Assembly: GCA_003543035.1 (NCBI GenBank)
Contig: DPJL01000019.1
Location: 1-23,291 of the forward strand
DNA length: 23,291 nucleotides
Source of the DNA: Micromonosporaceae bacterium
GTDB lineage: Bacteria; Actinomycetota; Actinomycetes; Mycobacteriales; Micromonosporaceae
Direction: 5' to 3'
Positions 1-7,338 of the stretch are shown here, piece by piece; within the stretch, counting starts at the first letter, position 1, and the number at the start of each line of letters is the position of its first letter. Under the pieces are notes generated by a model that saw only the letters and a program-made list of their open reading frames with translations, did no database searches and was not told the origin of the DNA. The translations under genes and the position numbers were made by a program.

Positions 1-192
1 CCGCGGGCTATTGCGGCTCGGGTCGCTTACGTTCCTGGTACCGGCTTCTATGCCGATGGAAGCGGTCAGCAGCACATGCGGTTGAATTTCTCCTATCCCA
101 CCCCGGAGCGCATCCGGGAGGGCGTGCGCCGGCTTGCCGGCGTGGTCGAGCAGGAGGCCGCGATGCGGGCCGTTTTCAATGGAGCACTGTGA
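1..192 (+). CDS. PLP-dependent aminotransferase, C-terminal end (partial)
   Basis: The window opens inside this gene, and only the last 63 codons before a TGA are visible. The end reads like the C-terminus of fold-type I aminotransferases of the MocR/2-aminoadipate type: a V-x-Y-V-P-G-x-x-F-Y segment (residues 9-18 of the fragment), then an M-R-L-N-F-S-Y core strand and a short helix with E-R-I-R-E-G. In the family, the R of the LNFS strand region binds the substrate carboxylate. Substrate cannot be inferred. The stop overlaps the GTG start of the next gene (GTGA, 4-bp overlap), so the two are probably translationally coupled. An aminotransferase next to a D-Ala-D-Ala ligase beside parAB is, from memory, a recurring actinobacterial arrangement. 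Confidence 0.8.
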   Translation, partial: PRAIAARVAYVPGTGFYADGSGQQHMRLNFSYPTPERIREGVRRLAGVVEQEAAMRAVFNGAL

Positions 193-1130
193 ACGTTCTG
201 GTACTTGCCGGGGGACTGTCCTACGAGCGTGATGTTTCGCTGCGCTCCGGCCGCCGGGTGATCGACGCTCTGCGAACGGCGGGGATCGACGCTGAGATGC
301 GCGATGCCGACATCAGCCTGTTGCCTTCGCTCGCCGCGGATCCGCCCAGCGCGGTCTTCATCGCGCTGCACGGCTCGACCGGCGAAGACGGTTCACTTCG
401 TGGCGTTCTGGAGCTGTGCGGCGTGCCCTATCTCGGCCCCGACGCGCGCGCATCGCGTCTGGCCTGGGATAAGCCTTCGGCCAAGGCGGTTTTGCGGGAA
501 GCCGGCATCCCGACGCCCGACTGGGTCGCGTTGCCGCATGACCGTTTCTCCGAGCTGGGCGCCGTTGCGGTCCTCGACCGGATCGTGGACCGGCTTGGCC
601 TACCACTGATGGTGAAGCCCGCGCAGGGTGGTTCTGGCTTGGGTGCGACCGTCGTGACGGAAGCTGCCACGCTCCCCGCCGCGATGGTCAGCTGCTTTGC
701 GTACGACCAGACCGCGCTCATCGAGCGCTATGTGGACGGCGTGGATGTGGCCGTGTCCATTCTCGACCTGGGGGAGGGGCCGGTCGCGCTGCCGCCGGTG
801 GAGATCGTGCCAAGCAACGGCGTCTACGACTACGCGGCCCGCTACACCGCCGGATTGACAACCTGGCACGCCCCGGCCCGTCTCGATCCTGAGGTGCACG
901 ACGAGGTGGTCCGGATAGCCCTCGCCGCACACATCGCCCTTGGCCTGCGGGATCTGTCGCGAGTGGACTTGATCGTCACTCCGGCGGGCGAGATAACGGT
1001 GCTTGAGGTGAACGTGTCGCCCGGCATGACCGAGACTTCATTGCTGCCGATGGCTGTTCAGGCCGCGGGCCTCGATCTGGGCGAAGTGCTCGCCCAGATC
1101 GTCCAGCGCGCCGCTGATCGTAAGAGCTAG
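189..1130 (+). CDS. D-alanine--D-alanine ligase family protein (ATP-grasp)
   Basis: This 313-aa cytoplasmic ATP-grasp enzyme is predicted to join two D-alanines with ATP for peptidoglycan precursor synthesis. Family motifs are intact: G-G-x-S-x-E-R-D-V-S-L near residues 8-18, H-G-x-x-G-E-D-G at 61-68, the central-domain K-P-A-Q-G-G-S-G-L-G at 143-152 (ATP lysine and glycine loop), and E-V-N-V-S-P-G-M-T-E-T-S at 273-284 with the metal-binding E and N. Length is close to that of bacterial Ddl. The GTG start overlaps the upstream aminotransferase stop by 4 bp and keeps the whole first motif. Its stop shares a CTAG tetranucleotide with the stop of the convergent next gene. Whether it is the housekeeping ligase or a paralogue making another dipeptide cannot be told here, so no gene symbol is given. 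Confidence 0.87.
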   Translation: MNVLVLAGGLSYERDVSLRSGRRVIDALRTAGIDAEMRDADISLLPSLAADPPSAVFIALHGSTGEDGSLRGVLELCGVPYLGPDARASRLAWDKPSAKAVLREAGIPTPDWVALPHDRFSELGAVAVLDRIVDRLGLPLMVKPAQGGSGLGATVVTEAATLPAAMVSCFAYDQTALIERYVDGVDVAVSILDLGEGPVALPPVEIVPSNGVYDYAARYTAGLTTWHAPARLDPEVHDEVVRIALAAHIALGLRDLSRVDLIVTPAGEITVLEVNVSPGMTETSLLPMAVQAAGLDLGEVLAQIVQRAADRKS

Positions 1131-1744
1131 TCCTCGGCCATCTTCGACGGCGCCTGCCAGTCAATCCTCGGCGGCTGCGCGAGTGCTTCTCCACCGAACT
1201 CAGCAAGCCACGCCGCCACGTGCGCCAGGCTTTCCTTCCACTGCGCCTCAGGAATGGACGGCATGATGTCGTCCCACATCGGCAAGAACGTGCCGCGCAG
1301 CTGTAGCTGTCCCTTGGGCCGCGCCATGAACCAGAGATGCAGGTGCGCAGCGCCATCGCCCCAGCGGTACATGTGAACCCTGGCAACGTCGTCTAGCGAA
1401 CGGATAGCCCGCTCGAGACGCACACTCATCACGCCGAGCTCGGCGGCAAGCAGGTTGGGCAGATCGCCCATGTCCAGATGAGACCGCGGCTCCAGGAGCA
1501 GAACCATCGGCAAGCCAGTCGGCTTGTCCAGGGCACGCACCCGCCAGCGTTCGTTGACCCAGATGTACGCGTCGTCAGAGGTGTTACAGGCCGTACAGTC
1601 TGCGATTTCCTCGCCTTTGCGGGGCGGTTCGGTCTCTACCGCAGGTTCGAGCGACTTCACGGTGAAGTCGCCCTCGAATGGGAATGAGGGCCATGTCGTA
1701 AAGCCCGGAAGGGTCGCTTGCGACGGCGTAGAGGAGTCAGCCAC
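1127..1744 (-). CDS. HIT-like family protein
   Basis: A 205-aa protein of the HIT/GalT-like fold, judged from an L-E-P-R-S-H-L-D-M-G-D-L-P segment (residues 84-95) and a late H-L-H-L-W (134-138) that resembles a reduced histidine triad (H-x-H rather than H-x-H-x-H). A C-x-x-C pair at 50-53 could bind zinc, as in some HIT proteins. HIT proteins are usually nucleotide hydrolases or transferases; the substrate here is unknown. The GTG start has no obvious Shine-Dalgarno sequence, but the aromatic and proline-rich N-terminus (W-P-S-F-P-F-E-G-D-F) looks conserved, so the long form is kept. It is convergent with the ligase gene. Its upstream side faces the parS/DnaA-box region. Confidence 0.7.
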   Translation of the reverse strand: MADSSTPSQATLPGFTTWPSFPFEGDFTVKSLEPAVETEPPRKGEEIADCTACNTSDDAYIWVNERWRVRALDKPTGLPMVLLLEPRSHLDMGDLPNLLAAELGVMSVRLERAIRSLDDVARVHMYRWGDGAAHLHLWFMARPKGQLQLRGTFLPMWDDIMPSIPEAQWKESLAHVAAWLAEFGGEALAQPPRIDWQAPSKMAED

Positions 1745-1916
1745 CAGGCGAATCTAGTCCAAGCAGAGCCCCAAGGACATAGGCCGGGTCCCAAAGAGGT
1801 GTCTGTGGATAACTCTGTGGATGGCCGTAACCTTTTGAGGCCGACGCCGCCGTCAGGCAAAGCACAAAGGTGTGATTTCCCTTGGGAGAGAAGGGATTCA
1901 CTGGATGCGGGTACCG

Positions 1917-1930
1917 GTTTCACGTGAAAC
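1917..1930. other. parS: parS site 1
   Basis: Perfect palindrome GTTTCACGTGAAAC, the canonical bacterial parS core bound by ParB. It lies between the DnaA boxes at 1804 and 1947. Confidence 0.95.
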
Positions 1931-2000
1931 ATCACGCAGGGTCGCCTGTGGATAACTCCCGCTTGAATGTGGATAGAGGCTGGGGATAGACCGGTTTGCT

Positions 2001-2024
2001 CACCAGTTTCACGTGAAACTGGTG
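2001..2024. other. parS: parS site 2 with extended 24-bp palindrome
   Basis: The 14-bp parS core is at 2006-2019. The flanks CACCA and TGGTG extend it to a perfect 24-bp inverted repeat. Confidence 0.95.
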
Positions 2025-2175
2025 TGGCTTTCTCACCGGTTGGCCTGTGTGCTTATCCACAGCCGCAGTTTCTGTCGGGTCCGCAGGTGTGTGTGTGCGA
2101 GCCAGGGAACACCCCTCTCTCCCATGGGCTAGATAGAGTATCTACGTTGCAGCCCTGCGGCCTTGGCCCCAACTG

Positions 2176-2189
2176 GTTTCACGTGAAAC
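2176..2189. other. parS: parS site 3
   Basis: Perfect GTTTCACGTGAAAC. It is the last of the three parS sites in the gap between the HIT-like gene and the CadD-type transporter gene. Confidence 0.95.
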
Positions 2190-2862
2190 GTCGAAGATCG
2201 CGCCGTCGAGCTTGGCCCTCCCGGCCTGGCCCTTCCGGGCAACCAGGTTGGGGCAGTGGCCAGGCCGTCCCGTCTGCTGGCAGGGCCGTCCGCCTGCCGA
2301 CTGGCTCAGGCCAAGGCCTCGGGCCCTGCAGGCCGAGCGGCAAATCATGACTGGTAGCCGGGCGCCCACCCGGCACGTCGTTTCCTCCCGTGCCCTTAGG
2401 TCTGGGCTCCCAGTGGCCTGGTGCCTGGCTGGTGGCTCGCCGGTCATGGCACTCGACCACACTCTTTCGACGGGGTGTGTTGTGGCCGGAGTCCTGCGGC
2501 TGCCAGGGCTTCGCCGCCACGCCACTGCGGCGCCGCCCCAGCGGCATCCCCGGTCTTTTCGAAGGTGTCTGGCACTGCGGGCTAATCCCGAGCCCTCAGC
2601 AGATCTCGGTCAAAGGTTCGACGGGTGAGACGGGTGAGTGGCGCCGCACCGACCTGGACAGCCGGTCCACAATGGAGCCGCTTGAGCATCGCGCTTCGGT
2701 GGCGCCCAGTGCCTGCGCACCCACGGCACCGAACCGCGGACTGGTGTTGCGTGGGGATTGTCGTCGGCTCGATGCGCATCGGTTGCACCGGCATCATCTC
2801 GCGCGGCGGCTCCGTCATGGCGGCCTGCCTCTGGCGTCGCGGACCACGTATCGTCTGCGATC
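2190..2862. other. Intergenic region without a recognisable gene
   Basis: These 673 bases contain open frames on both strands, but none has a recognisable motif, a good ribosome-binding site or consistent coding character. The sequence is rich in short CCTGG/GGCC-type repeats. One GC hairpin (GCCGGG ... CCCGGC) lies at 2357-2374 without a T-run, so it is not a convincing terminator. The promoter of the transporter gene at 2863 presumably lies in the last part. Confidence 0.5.
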
Positions 2863-3471
2863 GTGGATCACCTGGCGGCGACGATAGCGGTGGCAGTCGG
2901 CGTCTTTGCCGGCACCAACGTGGATGACCTCATCATCCTGACTGTCTTGTTCCTATCCTCGCGCGCCAGTGGGTCACCCAAGGGATGGCAGATCTGGGCC
3001 GGCCAGTACACCGGAATAGCCGTCCTGATCGCAGCCTCCGCCATCGCCGCCATGGGACTGTCTGTCGTGCCCGACCGATGGGTTGGCTTGCTCGGTCTGG
3101 TCCCCTTCGGGCTGGGTGCATGGGCCATGGCCAAGACGATCCGAGCCCATGGTGCCGACGACCTTCCTTCGCCGGCGGTTGCCAGGAGCATGGCCGCTGT
3201 CGCTGGAATAACCGTGGCCAACGGCGCGGACAACATCTCCGTCTACACCCCACTCATGCGCACCGTCGGACTGGCAGACAGCCTCGTCACCATCGCCGTC
3301 TTCGCCATCCTCGTCGCGGTCTGGGTAAGTGCGGGGTCGTGGCTCGGTTCGCATCGCAAGGTTGTAGCCATCATCAACCGCTACGGGCATTGGATCGTCC
3401 CTGCGGTCTTCATGCTCATCGGCGCGGTCATTCTCATCGAGTCCGGTGTCCTAACTCGAATTGGTTCCTGA
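2863..3471 (+). CDS. CadD-family transporter (cadmium resistance type)
   Basis: A 202-aa integral membrane protein of the CadD/LysE-like type, predicted to export cations such as cadmium or to act as a small permease. Hydrophobic segments fall around residues 4-17, 23-32, 48-66, 74-90, 138-160 and 176-193. The family signature is the T-N-V-D-D-L motif (18-23) in the first membrane region and a second N-G-A-D-N-I-S-V-Y motif (120-128), an internal pseudo-repeat typical of this family. The frame is open further upstream to a TTG at 2758, but that extension is Ala/Ser/Arg-rich and not membrane-like. The GTG at 2863 places the first helix immediately after the start and gives the usual family length. 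Substrate specificity is not shown by the sequence. Confidence 0.75.
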   Translation: MDHLAATIAVAVGVFAGTNVDDLIILTVLFLSSRASGSPKGWQIWAGQYTGIAVLIAASAIAAMGLSVVPDRWVGLLGLVPFGLGAWAMAKTIRAHGADDLPSPAVARSMAAVAGITVANGADNISVYTPLMRTVGLADSLVTIAVFAILVAVWVSAGSWLGSHRKVVAIINRYGHWIVPAVFMLIGAVILIESGVLTRIGS

Positions 3472-3517
3472 CAGCTGTCGAAGGCCGAGCCGTGGCGTCG
3501 TGCTGGCGCTCCTTTAG

Positions 3518-3931
3518 CTAGTCGCCACCCGTGTAGAGGCAGAACGGATGGCCGGCCGGGTCGAGCAACACGCGTACGTTGTCCTGAGGTTGAAACGTGG
3601 CTTCCTGCGCCCCGAGCTCAACTGCGTGAGACACAGCCACTTCGAGGTCGACCACCTCGAAGTCGAGGTGCAGCATCATCTGCTGCTGCCCGTCGACGTT
3701 CGGCCACATGGGCCGGACATAGCCTTGCGCAGTCTGAGTCGCCAGGTATGCCACCCCACTTGTCGGACCCAAAGTGCAGTGGTTGTCCGACTCCTTCGCG
3801 ATTTCCCAGCCGAGTAGGTCGGAGTAGAAGTGGGCCAGCGCCCGAGCGTCGGGGGCATCCAGAACCACACCCCACCAATCTGACCTGGACCACCGATCGA
3901 TGCTGTCATCAGACTCATTGCGGCCACGCAT
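3518..3931 (-). CDS. VOC-family (glyoxalase/bleomycin resistance-like) protein
   Basis: A 137-aa single-domain vicinal oxygen chelate protein. Typical landmarks are the opening W-W-G-V-V-L-D-A-P-D (19-28), A-H-F-Y-S-D-L-L-G-W (33-42), the L-H-L-D-F-E-V-V-D strand with a candidate metal histidine (H88), and the closing L-L-D-P-A-G-H-P-F-C-L-Y (122-133). The actinobacterial subset is often annotated as glyoxalase-like; no substrate can be assigned. The frame is open back to a GTG at 4042 (174 aa), but the added 37 residues do not belong to the domain. The ATG at 3931 is preferred, with no clear Shine-Dalgarno for either. It diverges from the kinase gene, with parS site 4 between them, and converges on the transporter gene. 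Confidence 0.75.
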   Translation of the reverse strand: MRGRNESDDSIDRWSRSDWWGVVLDAPDARALAHFYSDLLGWEIAKESDNHCTLGPTSGVAYLATQTAQGYVRPMWPNVDGQQQMMLHLDFEVVDLEVAVSHAVELGAQEATFQPQDNVRVLLDPAGHPFCLYTGGD

Positions 3932-4087
3932 AGGGACATCGTGCCACTGGCTCGTCGGTGAGCTCAAGATGGTGAGGACACTGCGGCCATCACCGAAACG
4001 CGCGCCGAAATTCCCTAGCAGTTCCTCCCCGTCGGGGCTCACGAGAACGGGCGAAGGCTCGGCCGACTCTGTTGGTAGTCTCCTTTG

Positions 4088-4101
4088 GTTTCACGTGAAA
4101 C
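4088..4101. other. parS: parS site 4
   Basis: Perfect GTTTCACGTGAAAC in the divergent gap between the VOC gene and the sugar kinase gene. It lies 15 bp before the kinase ATG, where promoter or leader sequence would be expected. Confidence 0.95.
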
Positions 4102-4116
4102 ATTGCGGAGTGTGCG

Positions 4117-5025
4117 ATGCCTGAGTTCGACCTCGACGTACTGGTGATAGGTGGCTCGGGCGTGGACACCATAGTTCGTGTCCCGCAGTTGGACATGCCT
4201 TTGGCTGACAGCCACATGGTGCCTATGGTTCAAACACGGGTCGGCCACACGGGCGACAACGTGGCGCTTGGATGTCGCGCCCTAGGTCTGCGAACTCGAC
4301 TTGTCGACTTCTTGGGCAACGATGCCGAGGGTCGCATGGTGCGCGAGCACCACGAGGACGCCGGGCTCCTGTGCGGCTGGGCAATAGGAGGTATCACGAA
4401 GCGGGCCGCGAATCTCGTCGACCCGGCCGGGCGTCGCATGTCGTTCTACGACACTCGAACCGATGCAGATGCGCGACTGCCCGACGAACTCTGGCTCTCA
4501 CACGCCGGCCGCAGTCGGCACGTCCACGTCTCCATTACCCACCCGAGTCAGTTCGTGCTGCGAGGTTTGCCATCCGGACCCTCCATCTCGACCGACCTTC
4601 ACAACTGGGATGGCCTGAACCAGTACCACCTTGAGTTTGCGGAGGCGGCGGACATCGTCTTTCTAAGCATCGCAGCACTGCCGGAATACGAGCGCAGCAT
4701 GAGGCAGATTCTCCGGGGACGTGCCCACGTCGTCGTGGCGACCGCTGGCGCGGATGGCTGCTATCTAATGACAGAGGATGGTCCACTGCGTCACTTCCCG
4801 GCTGCGCCGGTCTTCGGTGAGGCCGTCGATTCGAACGGCGCCGGCGACGCATTCGTCTGCGGGTTTCTCTACGGCCGGCTCGGAGGACTCTCACTGGAGG
4901 AATCGGTGCGGCTTGGCTCGCTTGCTGGGGCCTACGCATGCACCATCCCGGCCACCGAAACGCGCCCGCTCACCTTGGAGCGCCTGCGCGATGTTTCACG
5001 TGAAACATCGCCGAACGCGGTGTGA
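4117..5025 (+). CDS. PfkB-family carbohydrate kinase
   Basis: A 302-aa cytoplasmic sugar or nucleoside kinase of the ribokinase/PfkB family, using ATP to phosphorylate a hydroxymethyl group. The N-terminal strand D-V-L-V-I-G-G-S-G-V-D (7-17) and the G-H-T-G-D-N-V-A-L-G segment (43-52) match the substrate-binding start of the family. The second PfkB signature D-S-N-G-A-G-D-A-F (238-246) carries the anion hole and the catalytic aspartate D244. The substrate is not identifiable. The ATG has a CGGAG Shine-Dalgarno at 4106-4110. The last codons (V-S-R-E-T, 293-297) are written by a complete parS, so the 3' end of the gene doubles as a ParB site. It is transcribed toward oriC, opposite to parAB. 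Confidence 0.87.
   Translation: MPEFDLDVLVIGGSGVDTIVRVPQLDMPLADSHMVPMVQTRVGHTGDNVALGCRALGLRTRLVDFLGNDAEGRMVREHHEDAGLLCGWAIGGITKRAANLVDPAGRRMSFYDTRTDADARLPDELWLSHAGRSRHVHVSITHPSQFVLRGLPSGPSISTDLHNWDGLNQYHLEFAEAADIVFLSIAALPEYERSMRQILRGRAHVVVATAGADGCYLMTEDGPLRHFPAAPVFGEAVDSNGAGDAFVCGFLYGRLGGLSLEESVRLGSLAGAYACTIPATETRPLTLERLRDVSRETSPNAV
4988..5011. other. parS: parS site 5 inside the kinase gene, 24-bp palindrome
   Basis: The parS core at 4993-5006 lies within the last codons of the PfkB kinase. Flanks GCGAT and ATCGC extend the palindrome to 24 bp. The same 24 bp recurs at parS site 6. Confidence 0.95.
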
Positions 5026-6268
5026 GCCGACACGTAGAGGCCAAGACCGTCGAGGCAGCAAAGCATCGGCGCACCGCAGGATCGGCTTCCTGGCGCTAAG
5101 TCGTGATGCCAAAATGCGGGCCAATACAGAGGCCGTGCGCCCACGTGGCCCCGGCGTCTGAAGTCCTGCAAACGCATATCCGACGACGGTTCTGGATCGG
5201 GAGCGCCACTCAGACGTGCAATCGGGGGAGTCGTGGGTGCAAGCCGTCAAAGGCCGGCGATCCCAGGACGGGCCGCCCCGAAACCGAGGGTGCGAAACAT
5301 CCAGCCCCACAGAGTGCCCCGCTCGAACCACATTTGGGAACGAACGGAGCTGCGGTCGTGGCGCCTCCTTCCATCTGCGCGGACCTGCGTGCACCACGAA
5401 AGCAAGCGGCACGCCATGGTGCGCCGACAACGCACAACCGATATTTCGCCTGCACGCCGCCGACCACGCCACCGGGAGAGACTCCCGCCCCTCTGCGTCC
5501 TCGGCTGCGTCCGGGTCGTCAAACGCGCTAGCCGACGCCGGCTTCCCACCTAGGGGCTGCTGTCCGGTCGGCGATTGCACGGTCGTTCCCTTGAGACCAG
5601 CGCCAACACCACGGCCAACTTTGCCGCGGTTGGTGACACCGGCACGACTGGGCCGACGCTGGATCCAAGTGCCCAAGGCCTACGCAACGGATACCTCCAG
5701 AAGCATCCGTGTCGTGCCAGAGCTCCAACACAAATGAGCTGCCCGATGACTATCAGGACAGCAGCTCGATGCGCGGGGGAGAGCGGATGCAGGATCACGC
5801 CGGGCTCGCGGCAAGTGATGGATGCCGCCATGACAAACGCGATGCTTGCCCAACCCAGATGTCTCAACAAGAGACCGTAGCCATTGCGACGCTGCGGTTC
5901 ACGGCAGCGCCGGGCCGGATGGTGTAGCAGAGCTTTCGGCGGCACAGGTGTCCTGCCCAGCCCATTGCAGCAGGAAGCGGGAGCCTAAGCAGCACGAGCC
6001 CACCGGGGACAAGGCCACCACCATATCCACATCGCCACCGCAGCAACACATACCGCCGGCACGTGCAAGTGCACCGCCGCCGCAGATCGTAGGCAGACCG
6101 AAGCAGAGGCAGCGCAGGGTAGGGCCGGCAATTATGCGGGGCACAAACCAGCCGACGCGCACAGCAGCGCGCATCTCGACGGCCATGGAAGGAAGTCGCC
6201 GGGCCGGGCAACGCGACAGGATGCGAAGAAGAAGCGACTGCCCGAGACGCCGGGGGAGGGCCACAAAA
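5026..6268. other. Long intergenic region, no convincing gene
   Basis: About 1.24 kb between the kinase stop and the parB terminator. Many short frames are open on both strands, but the products are Arg/Pro/Ala-rich, lack family motifs and have no clear ribosome-binding sites. No tRNA, insertion-sequence ends or repeat array were seen. The only coding-like stretch is a hydrophobic minus-strand region, given separately as a possible remnant. Confidence 0.5.
5550..6264 (-). pseudogene. Possible decayed membrane-protein gene
   Basis: On the minus strand, hydrophobic stretches appear one after another but in different frames. 5899-6264 gives V-G-W-F-V-P-R-I-I-A-G-P and a later V-A-L-S-P-V-G-S segment; 5550-5945 gives two membrane-like segments (around H-L-G-W-A-S-I-A-F-V-M-A-A-S-I and A-A-V-L-I-V-I-G-Q-L-I-C-V-G-A-L-A). 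This would fit a small multi-pass membrane protein broken by frameshifts, downstream of parB in the same direction. No family is recognised. GC-rich DNA can give hydrophobic shadows by chance, so this is tentative. Confidence 0.2.
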
Positions 6269-6308
6269 AACTAGTCGCGATGTTTCACGTGAAACATCGC
6301 GACTAGTT
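6264..6308 (-). terminator. Predicted intrinsic terminator of parAB, built around parS
   Basis: A perfect 40-bp inverted repeat occupies 6269-6308, beginning 22 nt after the parB stop in the direction of parB transcription. On the minus strand it is followed by a run of six T (complement of 6265-6270), the arrangement of a rho-independent terminator. Because the repeat is perfect, the RNA loop would be only the central bases of CACGTG. The centre of the stem is a complete parS. Confidence 0.7.
6282..6295. other. parS: parS site 6, inside the parB terminator stem
   Basis: Perfect GTTTCACGTGAAAC at the centre of the 40-bp palindrome 6269-6308. The inner 24 bp (6277-6300) are identical to parS site 5. 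Confidence 0.95.
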
Positions 6309-6330
6309 GAGACTGGAGGCCCGAGGCCGA

Positions 6331-7338
6331 CTACTGCTTCTCCACGCCGATGATGCCGACGATTCGCTCCAAGTCGTCGACTGTGGCGAACTCGATCGTA
6401 ATCTTCCCCTTGCTCCGCCCGATGTCGACTTTCACCCTCGTGTCGAAACGGTCGGAGAGCCGATCGGCCAGATCCGCCAGCGCCGGCGCATGCGGCTTCG
6501 CCCGGCGCTTCTGCGCCGCCTGCTTTGCCGCACCGTCGGAGGCGGCCAGCGTTACAAGCTCCTCGGTCGCGCGAACGGAAAGTCCCTCAGCGACGATCCG
6601 GGTGGCGAGGTGTTCCTGCGCTATTGGATCGTCGAGGCTGAGGAGTGCCCTGGCGTGACCGGCTGAGAGCACGCCCGCCGCTACTCGCCGCTGCACCTGA
6701 GCGGGCAGGTTCAGCAGACGAATCGTGTTGGAGATCTGCGGGCGGCTGCGGCCGATTTTGCGGGCCAGCTCATCGTGCGTGGCCCCGAACTCCTCGAGCA
6801 GCTGCTGGTATGCGGCCGCTTCTTCGAGCGGGTTGAGCTGTGCCCGGTGGATGTTCTCCATCAGGGCATCGCGGAGCATGTCGTCGTCGCGGGTGTCTCT
6901 GATGATGGCCGGGATCAGCTCGCGGCCGATCGCCTGGGCGGCACGCCAGCGCCGCTCACCCATCACGAGCTCGTACTTGTCCGAGCCCATCTCGCGGACA
7001 ACGATCGGCTGCAGGAAGCCGACCTCCTGGATGGAGATCTTCAGCTCCTCCAGCATCTCGTCGTCGAAGGCCTGCCGCGGCTGCTTCGGGTTCGGCACGA
7101 TGCTGCCGACCGGAATCTCAGCGAACCGGGCACCCGGCACCGGGTGAAGCTCCTGGGACCGGTCGGCAGCCGAGGACTGCACGACCTGGCTCGGCACCGC
7201 GGCGCCGGGGGAGGCCTCCGCCGGCGCCGTCGACTTGATGGCCGGTGGGGTGTTGACCGGCTGAGCCGGCCCGGTGGGGATCAGTGCCCCAAGCCCGCGA
7301 CCCAGTCCACCCCTGGTCTTAGCAGGTGCACCACTCAT
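6331..7338 (-). CDS. parB: Chromosome partitioning protein ParB
   Basis: A 335-aa ParB that binds parS, hydrolyses CTP and spreads along origin DNA to form the partition complex. In order: an N-terminal ParA-interaction motif G-G-L-G-R-G-L-G-A-L-I-P (10-21); a variable Pro/Ala linker to about 70; the CTP-binding ParB/Srx domain with Q-P-R (86-88) and the signature G-E-R-R-W-R-A (127-133); E-N-I-H-R-A-Q-L-N-P-L-E-E-A (161-174); a helix-turn-helix around 187-209 (T-H-D-E-L-A-R-K-I-G-R-S) for parS reading; and a C-terminal dimerisation segment. Its ATG overlaps the parA TGA by 4 bp (ATGA), so the two are translationally coupled. It is followed by the parS-containing terminator. Confidence 0.97.
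   Translation of the reverse strand: MSGAPAKTRGGLGRGLGALIPTGPAQPVNTPPAIKSTAPAEASPGAAVPSQVVQSSAADRSQELHPVPGARFAEIPVGSIVPNPKQPRQAFDDEMLEELKISIQEVGFLQPIVVREMGSDKYELVMGERRWRAAQAIGRELIPAIIRDTRDDDMLRDALMENIHRAQLNPLEEAAAYQQLLEEFGATHDELARKIGRSRPQISNTIRLLNLPAQVQRRVAAGVLSAGHARALLSLDDPIAQEHLATRIVAEGLSVRATEELVTLAASDGAAKQAAQKRRAKPHAPALADLADRLSDRFDTRVKVDIGRSKGKITIEFATVDDLERIVGIIGVEKQ

Larger units (their letters stand above)
1745..2189. promoter_or_regulatory. Intergenic region with mixed DnaA boxes and parS sites
   Basis: No gene is supported here. DnaA 9-mers are seen at 1804-1812 (TGTGGATAA), 1947-1955 (TGTGGATAA), 1969-1977 (TGTGGATAG, one mismatch) and 2053-2061 (TTATCCACA). A weaker copy (TGTGGATGG) lies at 1816-1824. 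Three perfect parS 14-mers, listed separately, are interleaved. The three perfect DnaA boxes lie within 258 bp, about 12 kb left of the dnaA-dnaN origin. The HIT-like gene starts at 1744 and reads away, so its promoter may also lie here. A function in DnaA titration, ParB loading or origin organisation is inference. Confidence 0.75.

Noticed and set aside
2758..2862. N-terminal extension of the CadD-type transporter from a TTG
   Set aside because: The added residues are Ala/Ser/Arg-rich and not membrane-like. The GTG at 2863 fits the family length.
4996..5676. 226-codon minus-strand frame in the kinase-parB gap
   Set aside because: No motif, no ribosome-binding site, Arg/Pro/Ser-rich composition, and it ends inside parS and the kinase gene.
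6023..6031. ATATCCACA, one mismatch from a DnaA box
   Set aside because: Single isolated near-match in a gene-free region.
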